Of a DNA stretch of 6,026 nt, positions 1-4,723 are shown piece by piece. Source of the stretch: JASHUC01 sp035606175 (GTDB lineage Bacteria > Pseudomonadota > Gammaproteobacteria > Steroidobacterales > Steroidobacteraceae); the NCBI GenBank assembly GCA_035606175.1, contig DATNFW010000078.1, forward strand, positions 1-6,026, given 5' to 3'. Below the pieces are notes generated by a model, which saw only the letters and a list, made by a program, of their open reading frames with translations, searched no databases and had not been told where the DNA came from. Numbering within the stretch: the stretch's first letter is position 1; each line of letters starts with the position of its first letter. Both the position numbers and the translations under genes were made by a program.

Positions 1-317
1 ACTTCCAGAAGAGCGCGAACGAGGTGCGGGCCGAGGGCGAGAGCTCCGCGAAGAAGATTCGCGCGGCAGCCGATCGTGAGCGCACCGAGATCATCTCGAA
101 TGCGCAGCGCGATGCGCTCGAGGTGAAGGGTGCGGCCGACGCGAAGGCGGCCGGCATCTACGCGCGCGCGAACGCTTCGGATCCCGAGTTCTACTCGTTT
201 TATCGGAGTATGCAGGCCTACGAGCGGGCCCTCGGCAAGTCGAACGGCGTGCTGGTGTTGTCGCCCGACAGCGCATTCTTCAAATACATGAAAGACCCCG
301 GGGGCGCGCGGCGCTAG
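1..317 (+). CDS. hflC: HflC, C-terminal part (5' end outside window)
   Basis: The first complete codon is at base 3 and the frame is open from the window edge to TAG 315-317, giving about 104 residues. HflC is an SPFH/band-7 protein anchored in the inner membrane. With HflK it forms the large periplasmic-side complex that restrains the FtsH protease. The visible part is the Ala/Glu/Arg-rich helical (coiled-coil) segment after the SPFH domain, with features such as AEGESSAKKIRAAADRER and GAADAKAAGIYA. It is followed by the family's conserved C-terminal block, DPEFYSFYRSMQAYE, and then VLSPDSAFFKYMK near the end. This closely resembles the tail of E. coli HflC (DPDFYAFIRSLRAYE, MSPDSDFFRYMK, from memory). 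The SPFH domain and membrane anchor lie upstream and cannot be assessed. The downstream DUF2065 gene and purA confirm the locus. Identification is secure. Confidence 0.95.
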   Translation, partial: FQKSANEVRAEGESSAKKIRAAADRERTEIISNAQRDALEVKGAADAKAAGIYARANASDPEFYSFYRSMQAYERALGKSNGVLVLSPDSAFFKYMKDPGGARR

Positions 318-343
318 TGCGCCGTGCCGCAGCCCGTTCAAGC

Positions 344-358
344 CGAGAGGTTCTCTCG
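344..358 (+). promoter_or_regulatory. Small hairpin covering the likely RBS of the DUF2065 gene
   Basis: CGAGAG (344-349), loop GTT (350-352) and CTCTCG (353-358) form a perfect 6-bp inverted repeat. The only Shine-Dalgarno-like string before the GTG start at 361, GAGAGG (345-350), lies almost wholly in its 5' arm, 10 bases from the start. Folding would hide the ribosome site, so low or coupled translation is possible. No T-run follows, so it does not look like a terminator. The regulatory role is inference. Confidence 0.35.
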
Positions 359-360
359 AG

Positions 361-558
361 GTGTTCACGTTCCGCTTCTCAGATCTCGCCGCGGCGCTCG
401 CGCTGCTGTTCGTATTCGAGGGCATCATGCCGTTTCTCAATCCCTCGGGGCTGAAGAGGGCCCTCGCTCGGCTCACCGAGGTGGGAGATCGGGAGCTGCG
501 CATCGCCGGTCTCGGCAGCATGCTCGTCGGCGTCGCGATCCTGTTTCTCGTGCGGTAG
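361..558 (+). CDS. yjeT: DUF2065 family small membrane protein (YjeT-like)
   Basis: This is a 65-residue protein of unknown biochemical role, recognised by its fit to the DUF2065 pattern. A first hydrophobic helix (residues about 7-25) includes ALLFVFEGIMPFLNP. Then comes a short basic loop with LKRALARLTEV (about 31-42), followed by a second helix (about 47-64) with GLGSMLVGVAILFLV ending in Arg. E. coli YjeT has the same length, the same EG-x-x-P element near the end of helix 1 and the same position between hflC and purA. The start is GTG at 361. The 43-base gap after hflC and 4-base gap before purA suggest one transcript. Two membrane passes with a short basic loop suggest it sits in the inner membrane. 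The conserved hflC link suggests, but does not show, a role near the HflKC-FtsH complex. Confidence 0.85.
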   Translation: MFTFRFSDLAAALALLFVFEGIMPFLNPSGLKRALARLTEVGDRELRIAGLGSMLVGVAILFLVR

Positions 559-562
559 CGGA

Positions 563-1855
563 ATGGGCAAGTTCGTCATCGTCATCGGCACCCAGTGGGG
601 CGATGAGGGCAAGGGCAAGATCGTCGATCTGCTCGCCGAGCGGGCCGCCGCGGTCGCCCGCTTTCAGGGCGGGCACAACGCGGGGCACACCCTGGTCATC
701 GGGGGCCGCAAGACCGTGCTCTCGCTCATCCCCTCCGGAATCCTGCGCGCGCACGTGCGCTGCTTCATCGGCAACGGCGTGGTGCTCTCTCTCGAGGCGC
801 TGATGCGCGAGGCGGACATGCTGCTCGCGCAGGGCGTACCCGTTTTCGACAAGTTGCGCATCTCGCCGAACTGCCCGCTCATCCTGCCCTCGCACATCGC
901 GCTCGACCGTGCGCGGGAGCAGGCGCGAGGTCCGAACGCGATCGGCACAACGGGGCGCGGCATCGGACCCGCATACGAGGACAAGGTCGCCCGGCGAGCG
1001 GTGCGCGTCGCAGACCTCTTTCAGCGCGATCGTTTCGCCGCGAAGCTCGGTGAGGTGCTCGATTTCCACAATTTCGTGCTGCAGCAGTATTTTCGACAGC
1101 CACCCGTCGACTTCCAGGCGACACTCGATGAGCAACTCACGCTCGGGGAGCGCATGCGGCCGCTGGTCGCCGACGTGAGCCACGCGCTGAGCGTTCTGCG
1201 CGCGAGCGATGCGAACGTTCTATTCGAGGGCGCTCAGGCGGCGATGCTCGATGTCGATCTCGGCACCTATCCGTTCGTCACCTCCTCGAATACGACGGCG
1301 GGCTTTGCAGCGACCGGTGTCGGGCTCGGACCGAAGGCATTCGACGAGGTGCTCGGGATCGTGAAGGCGTACACGACGCGGGTGGGTGCCGGGCCGTTTC
1401 CGACCGAGCTCAGCGACGCCGATGGAGAGTACCTGGCGCGCGTGGGTCACGAGTTCGGCTCGGTAACGGGTCGCCGCCGCCGGTGCGGCTGGTTCGATGC
1501 CGTCGTGCTGCGGCGGTGCGTCATCCAATCGAGCGTGACGGGCCTTGCGATCACCAAACTAGACGTGCTCGATGCGCTCGAGACCCTGCGCATCTGTGTG
1601 GGCTATCGCATCGGGCGGGAGACCGTCGCTGAGCCGCCGCTCTGCGTCGATGCGTATGCCGAAGTGGAGCCCGTCTACGAAGAGTTGCCGGGATGGAAGC
1701 AATCGACTGCCGGCGTTACCGAACTCGCGGCGCTCCCCGCGAATGCGCGGCGCTATCTCGAGCGCATCGAGACGCTCGCGGGCGTGCCGATCGACATGAT
1801 CTCCACGGGCCCCGATCGGGAGCGGACGATCGTATTGCGCAAGCTGTTTGGTTGA
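563..1855 (+). CDS. purA: Adenylosuccinate synthetase (IMP--aspartate ligase)
   Basis: PurA catalyses GTP + IMP + L-aspartate to adenylosuccinate, GDP and phosphate, the first committed step from IMP to AMP, in the cytoplasm. The 430 residues match the usual length (about 430). The family motifs are present in order: the phosphate loop GTQWGDEGKGK (residues 9-19), with catalytic Asp14 (E. coli Asp13); GGHNAGHT (36-43), with His42 (E. coli His41); the IMP-binding IGTTGRGIGPAY from residue 127; GRRRRCGWFD from residue 303 (Asp- and GTP-contacting arginines); ITKLDVLD in the C-terminal half; and STGPDRE near the end, which binds the guanine base. All key residues look intact. ATG 563 starts 4 bases after the previous stop and has no strong Shine-Dalgarno, so translational coupling to the DUF2065 gene is likely. 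TGA is at 1853-1855. Confidence 0.98.
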   Translation: MGKFVIVIGTQWGDEGKGKIVDLLAERAAAVARFQGGHNAGHTLVIGGRKTVLSLIPSGILRAHVRCFIGNGVVLSLEALMREADMLLAQGVPVFDKLRISPNCPLILPSHIALDRAREQARGPNAIGTTGRGIGPAYEDKVARRAVRVADLFQRDRFAAKLGEVLDFHNFVLQQYFRQPPVDFQATLDEQLTLGERMRPLVADVSHALSVLRASDANVLFEGAQAAMLDVDLGTYPFVTSSNTTAGFAATGVGLGPKAFDEVLGIVKAYTTRVGAGPFPTELSDADGEYLARVGHEFGSVTGRRRRCGWFDAVVLRRCVIQSSVTGLAITKLDVLDALETLRICVGYRIGRETVAEPPLCVDAYAEVEPVYEELPGWKQSTAGVTELAALPANARRYLERIETLAGVPIDMISTGPDRERTIVLRKLFG

Positions 1856-1912
1856 GCGCGTGGGAACGTTTCTTGCCAGCCGGTTCGGCGGACTCCCTTT
1901 CTGCGCGAGCAT

Positions 1913-2179
1913 ATGAGTACCTGGAACGATGTTGACGAGGACCTTCCCTCGGTCGATGAGATCGTCGAAGTCTGGCTCGATTTCGGCCAGGGCGGGGTGA
2001 CCCGCCTGAGAGGCTATCGGCTCGCCGGCCCCGCCGGCGCGGAAACCCTGTGGCTCAATGCCCTGACTCACGAACCCTTCCCGGAGGGTTGGCGCGTGGT
2101 CCGCTGGCGCAAGGCCGAGGGGGAATCCGCCGTACGCGGCGCGGCTCCTCCGGCCGGCCAGGTGCACAAGCCGACCTGA
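1913..2179 (+). CDS. Small hypothetical protein, 88 aa
   Basis: I do not recognise this family. The 88 residues have no signal peptide or membrane segment. The N-terminus is acidic (WNDVDEDLPSVDEIVEVWLD), the centre looks beta-rich (VTRLRGYRLAG, ETLWLNALTHEPFPEGW) and is followed by WRVVRWRKAEG. The last 20 residues are low-complexity Ala/Gly/Pro. Tryptophan- and charge-rich strands and ordinary high-GC codon use suggest a real, compact cytoplasmic protein. ATG 1913 is the only plausible start after the purA stop. The preceding bases offer only weak Shine-Dalgarno complementarity (GCGAG, 1905-1909). It follows purA by 57 bases with no clear terminator and may be on the same transcript. It is in the same frame as purA, separated by that gene's TGA. 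It could be a lineage-restricted gene; spurious prediction is less likely. Confidence 0.6.
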   Translation: MSTWNDVDEDLPSVDEIVEVWLDFGQGGVTRLRGYRLAGPAGAETLWLNALTHEPFPEGWRVVRWRKAEGESAVRGAAPPAGQVHKPT

Positions 2180-2230
2180 GCTTCCGGTCCCCGAGAGGCC
2201 CCGGCGGCGCGTCAACGTCCGCGCCCGCCG

Positions 2231-2254
2231 TGCGCTATATGTCAAGTGAGCGCA
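2231..2254. promoter_or_regulatory. Inverted repeat TGCGCT-N12-AGCGCA
   Basis: TGCGCT (2231-2236) and AGCGCA (2249-2254) are perfect inverted arms around a relatively AT-rich 12-base spacer. The repeat lies in the gap between the 88-aa gene and the DUF2844 gene, upstream of the candidate promoter. It could be an operator half-site pair or chance in G+C-rich DNA. Confidence 0.25.
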
Positions 2255-2295
2255 GCGTCGCACTTTGCGCGTTTGTCGATGATGTGCGTCGCTCT

Positions 2296-2329
2296 ATCGC
2301 GGTTAGCGCGATTTCCGTTCGAGTATGAT
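2296..2329 (+). promoter_or_regulatory. Candidate promoter with overlapping palindrome, upstream of DUF2844 gene
   Basis: TATGAT at 2324-2329 matches the sigma-70 -10 consensus at 5 of 6 positions and sits 49 bases before the DUF2844 start. No good -35 hexamer lies 16-18 bases upstream. Instead the -35 region is occupied by ATCGCG-GTTAG-CGCGAT (2296-2312), a perfect 6-bp inverted repeat with a 5-base spacer. This layout would suit a regulator-dependent promoter, but that is inference from position alone. Confidence 0.35.
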
Positions 2330-2378
2330 CGGTGCGTAGCTTCCGCGGGACTCACCGCAGCAAAGGCCGGATGGGACG

Positions 2379-2855
2379 ATGCGAACACGGCTCTACATGG
2401 GAACGATCCGCTGCGGTTTGCTCGCGGCTTTGTCTCTGTTGACACTGCCGGCGCTCGCGGCCCTCGGTGACAACGTCGTCTCTGTATCGAACGATCGCCT
2501 GCACATGCACGCGCAGCTGAAGGGTGTCACGTCTTCGGCTGCCTTCACGGTCCACGAGATGACGGCACCGTCTGGGACGCTGGTGCGTGAATACGTCTCT
2601 GCGAGCAGCACTGTATTCGCGGTGAGCTGGACGGGGCCCGCGAAGCCCGACCTGCGACAGCTCTTCGGCAGCTACTTTCCAGGGTACGTGAGCGCTTCGA
2701 GCAAGGCGCGCCATGGGGCCGCCACGCGCCGACATTTCGAGCTGAGAGAGCCCGATCTAATCGTGGAATCGGCCGGGCGCATGCGCGCTTTCCACGGTCG
2801 GGCGTACGTCCCCTCGCTCATGCCGCCGGGCATCACGCCCGATGAGATCCGCTAG
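2379..2855 (+). CDS. DUF2844 family exported protein
   Basis: This 158-residue exported protein has no known activity. It begins with a signal peptide: basic MRTRLYMGTIR, a hydrophobic core CGLLAALSLLTLP (12-24) and an ALA/AL type I cleavage site after residue 27, so the mature form starts ALGDN. The mature domain has the DUF2844 pattern as I recall it: FTVHEMTAPSGTLVREYVS (56-74), VFAVSWTGPAKPDLRQLFGSYF (79-100), and near the C-terminus IVESAGRMRAFHGRAYVP (128-145). No cysteine is left after cleavage and no catalytic motif is evident. ATG 2379 is chosen because it gives a full basic n-region. ATG 2397 would still leave a usable signal peptide, and neither has a clean Shine-Dalgarno. The DUF3443 gene follows by 57 bases, a pairing I recall from other proteobacteria, so joint function in the envelope is likely. 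Confidence 0.85.
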   Translation: MRTRLYMGTIRCGLLAALSLLTLPALAALGDNVVSVSNDRLHMHAQLKGVTSSAAFTVHEMTAPSGTLVREYVSASSTVFAVSWTGPAKPDLRQLFGSYFPGYVSASSKARHGAATRRHFELREPDLIVESAGRMRAFHGRAYVPSLMPPGITPDEIR

Positions 2856-2899
2856 CGCCGCGTCGGGCGCCGGAACGGACACGGTCTCAGTCCTCCACC

Positions 2900-2905
2900 G
2901 GAGAG
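2900..2905 (+). promoter_or_regulatory. Shine-Dalgarno fixing the TTG start of the DUF3443 gene
   Basis: GGAGAG lies 7 bases before TTG 2913. The TTG start gives a 20-residue lipoprotein signal peptide ending at the Cys lipobox. The next in-frame ATG (2943) would leave only 10 residues before that Cys, too short for export. Both facts support the rare TTG start. Confidence 0.7.
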
Positions 2906-2912
2906 CTTCCTC

Positions 2913-4334
2913 TTGCGCGCATTGATCAATGCTTCGATCGCCATGTTTGCCGTTGCGCTCTGCGTCGCCGCATGCAGCGGCGGCCCGAAAGGACCGGCCG
3001 TGGGAGGCGGAGGGGGCGGCAGCTCGAGCAGTTCGAGCTCGAGCAGCTCGAGCAGCTCCAGCAGCTCAAGCAGTTCCAGCAGCTCGAGCTCCAGTAGCTC
3101 GAGCAGCGTCAGCTGTTTGGCGACGGGCGGGACGAACACCGGTTCCTCGAACGTCGCGACGGTCGTCGTCGATGCCGGCCCGCCCTGTGCCGAGATCAAC
3201 GCACAGGGCCAGGTGAACATTCTCTACACGACGGTCGTGCTCTGCGCTCCGGGGAGCACGACGAATTGCCAGACGATCGATCACGTGCAGGTCGATACCG
3301 GCTCCTACGGCCTGAGACTGATCTCGGATGCATTGCAACCCTCGCTGGTCGCTGCACTGCCAGCGGCGATGTCAGGTGGCCAAGCCCTTGCCGAATGCAC
3401 GATGTTTGCGGACGGGTACAGCTGGGGACCGCTGAGGATGGCGGACGTGCAGATCGCGGGCGAAAAAGCTTCGGGACTCGAAGTCCAGGTGATCGGGGAT
3501 CCGACGTACTCGACGGTGCCGCAGAACTGCTCGAGCAGTGGCGGCAATCAGGAGGACACCGTCCCGCTGTTCGGGGCGAACGGCATTCTCGGCGTCGGCC
3601 CCTTCGCCCAGGACTGCGGCACGCGGTGCGTGACGGGAACGGTTGGTTTCTACTATGTGTGTGCCTCACCGACCAGCTGCACCGAGTCCACCGTGGCGCT
3701 CGCACAGCAGATCGGCAACCCGGTGGTGTCCTTCACGAACAGCAGCAACGCTGTTCAGGACAACAACGGCGTCATCATCGAGCTTTCACAGATCGCCGTG
3801 GGCGGTGCGCCAACGGTTTCGGGGTCGCTCGTGTTCGGAATCGATACCGAGCCCAACAACGCGATGACCGCCACGAACGTGCTGCCCGGGGATCCGAGCA
3901 CCGGTGAGATCATTACCGTGTACAACAGTCAGACGCTCTCGAAGAGCTACATCGACAGCGGCTCGAACGCGCTCTACTTCGTAGACGGCTCTTTTAAAGC
4001 GTGCGTGAACAACGTGGGCTTCTATTGCCCCCCGGCGCTGACTCAGCGCACCGCCGTCAATGAGGGCACGGGCGGCACCCCGCAATCCACAGTGAATTTC
4101 TCCGTCGCAAATGCCGACTCGCTGAACGCGGCCAATGCAGCCTTCGACAACCTCGCCGGCTGTCCGGTGAGCTCCTCGGGGCCGAGCTCGCAGTGTCCCA
4201 CGAGCGGCCAGACCTTCGACTGGGGGCTGCCTTTTTACTTCGGGCTCGATGTCTATACGGCCATCGCCTGCAACGATGCCGGGGCCGGTTGCAAGACGAC
4301 GAGCAAGGGCTTCGGCCCGTACTTCGCCTACTGA
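2913..4334 (+). CDS. DUF3443 family lipoprotein, probable pepsin-like aspartic peptidase
   Basis: This is a 473-residue lipoprotein. A signal peptide ends in lipobox VAAC with lipidated Cys21; Ser follows rather than Asp, which suits outer-membrane sorting. Next come a Gly-rich stretch (31-36), 29 consecutive serines (37-65) and a globular domain from about residue 67. The domain fits DUF3443 as I know it. It also shows pepsin-like landmarks in order: VQVDTGSYGLRLI with Asp128; FADGYSWG (165-172), where pepsins have the flap Tyr; GANGILGVGP (221-230), like pepsin's FDGILGL; GSLVFGIDTE (from 304), like pepsin's GSVVLLGGID; YIDSGSNALYF with Asp348; and GLPFYFGLDVYTAI (438-451), like the pepsin ILGDVF..YYTVFD segment. 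Many paired cysteines suggest disulfides outside the cytoplasm. Peptidase activity is inferred, not shown. It probably shares a transcript with the DUF2844 gene. Confidence 0.85.
   Translation: MRALINASIAMFAVALCVAACSGGPKGPAVGGGGGGSSSSSSSSSSSSSSSSSSSSSSSSSSSSSVSCLATGGTNTGSSNVATVVVDAGPPCAEINAQGQVNILYTTVVLCAPGSTTNCQTIDHVQVDTGSYGLRLISDALQPSLVAALPAAMSGGQALAECTMFADGYSWGPLRMADVQIAGEKASGLEVQVIGDPTYSTVPQNCSSSGGNQEDTVPLFGANGILGVGPFAQDCGTRCVTGTVGFYYVCASPTSCTESTVALAQQIGNPVVSFTNSSNAVQDNNGVIIELSQIAVGGAPTVSGSLVFGIDTEPNNAMTATNVLPGDPSTGEIITVYNSQTLSKSYIDSGSNALYFVDGSFKACVNNVGFYCPPALTQRTAVNEGTGGTPQSTVNFSVANADSLNAANAAFDNLAGCPVSSSGPSSQCPTSGQTFDWGLPFYFGLDVYTAIACNDAGAGCKTTSKGFGPYFAY
3021..3107 (+). repeat. Poly-serine tract with 9-bp tandem units
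   Basis: These 29 serine codons mix AGC, AGT, TCG, TCC and TCA. Five consecutive in-frame 9-base units of the form AGC-AG(C/T)-TC(G/C/A) occupy 3042-3086, and degenerate units flank them. The tract forms the flexible linker between the lipid-anchored N-terminus and the globular domain. Unit differences are nearly all at third codon positions, so the tract looks like old slippage expansion kept for its amino-acid content. The antisense strand reads as Leu/Glu repeats, an artefact of composition. Confidence 0.9.
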
Positions 4335-4487
4335 CGAGAGCGCTCCCCGCGCGAAAGCTGCATCGCGGCCATTGCGTGCTGTCTTTGCCGGCCGGGTGCC
4401 CGGTCTTCCGCGCGTCATCCGGAATTTCTCGCCGTCGCGCGCGTCCAACTCGGCAGGGATCGACCGGATGATCGGAACGGAGGCTGT

Positions 4488-4571
4488 ATGACGGACCGCG
4501 GTCATGCCGCTCACGCGCGCGCCGTCGGAGCCGAGCCGGCCGCCGGGTCGCAACGACCCTGCGGCCGGTGA
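4488..4571 (+). CDS. Possible 27-codon leader ORF
   Basis: ATG 4488 is preceded by GGAGG (4479-4483) with a 4-base spacer, the best Shine-Dalgarno in the intergenic stretch. The ORF ends at TGA 4569-4571, just after the 3' arm of the hairpin at 4536-4568, so a translating ribosome would unfold that hairpin. The peptide is Ala/Arg/Gly-rich with two His (start MTDRGHAAHARA) and shows no recognised domain and no run of one amino acid as in classical attenuators. It may be a leader peptide, a true small protein or chance. Confidence 0.3.
   Translation: MTDRGHAAHARAVGAEPAAGSQRPCGR
4536..4568 (+). terminator. Strong stem-loop, possible terminator or attenuator
   Basis: CCGGCCGC (4536-4543) pairs with GCGGCCGG (4561-4568), and GGGTCG (4545-4550) pairs with CGACCC (4554-4559). 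This makes a 14-bp, almost all G-C stem with a single C/T mismatch and a CAA loop. It is by far the strongest hairpin I found in the window. The first T-run (TTTT, 4588-4591) is about 20 bases downstream, too far for a standard intrinsic terminator. It may end the DUF3443 transcript by another route, stabilise an mRNA end or control the GT9 gene. Confidence 0.45.
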
Positions 4572-4576
4572 CCATG

Positions 4577-4582
4577 TAGAAT
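4577..4582 (+). promoter_or_regulatory. Candidate -10 box upstream of the GT9 gene
   Basis: TAGAAT matches TATAAT at 5 of 6 positions and lies in one of the few AT-richer patches here, just after the strong hairpin. No clear -35 is seen at the right distance. Transcription would begin near 4588-4590. The assignment is weak. Confidence 0.25.
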
Positions 4583-4723
4583 CCCTCTTTTCGCAGGGCT
4601 TCTTCCATTCCGAGCTCGGTCTCACTTCCGCGCGAGCGGACGAAGTTTCGCTGGCGTGTCCGCCGTGCGCTGCGTGAGCTGCGCGAGCGGTCTCGATTTC
4701 TCCTGGGGCAGGCGGCGGCGCGC

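Larger units (their letters stand above)
4335..4606. other. Intergenic/leader stretch between the DUF3443 and GT9 genes
   Basis: No convincing protein gene fills this stretch. Frames open across it on both strands are Arg/Ala/Pro-rich and overlap the DUF3443 gene end in other frames. It contains a short GC hairpin (CCGG 4392-4395, loop GTGC, CCGG 4400-4403), a palindrome GACCGCGGTC (4494-4503), a 27-codon ORF with a good ribosome site (4488-4571), a long hairpin (4536-4568) and a -10-like TAGAAT (4577-4582). Taken together it looks like a terminator/promoter boundary or a regulatory leader for the GT9 gene. Confidence 0.5.

Noticed and set aside
324..803. 159-codon + strand ORF across the DUF2065 gene and the start of purA
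   Set aside because: It is out of frame with two well-supported genes, is Arg/Ser/Ala-rich and has no domain; it is a shadow of G+C-rich coding DNA.
473..1183. 236-codon minus-strand ORF opposite purA
   Set aside because: It is antisense to highly conserved purA sequence, of biased composition and without recognisable motifs.
1559..2263. 234-codon minus-strand ORF opposite the purA end and the 88-aa gene
   Set aside because: It is antisense to the conserved purA C-terminus and of low complexity; the + strand 88-aa ORF has the better protein-like composition.
2855..2870. Small hairpin GCGCC-N6-GGCGC after the DUF2844 stop as a terminator
   Set aside because: It has only five base pairs and no T-run, and the next gene follows closely with a good ribosome site, so readthrough is expected.
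2852..3220. 122-codon minus-strand ORF with Leu/Glu repeats resembling a leucine zipper
   Set aside because: The repeats are the reverse complement of the poly-serine codons, and the + strand gene has a lipobox, ribosome site and conserved domain.
4391..4404. Short GC hairpin after the DUF3443 gene as an intrinsic terminator
   Set aside because: The stem is only four Watson-Crick pairs and is followed by CTTCC rather than a T-run; it is not separable from chance in this composition.
4249..4491. 80-codon + strand ORF whose stop overlaps the ATG of the 27-codon ORF
   Set aside because: It begins inside the DUF3443 gene in another frame, with Arg/Ser/Pro-rich composition and no ribosome site; the 4-base overlap is probably chance.
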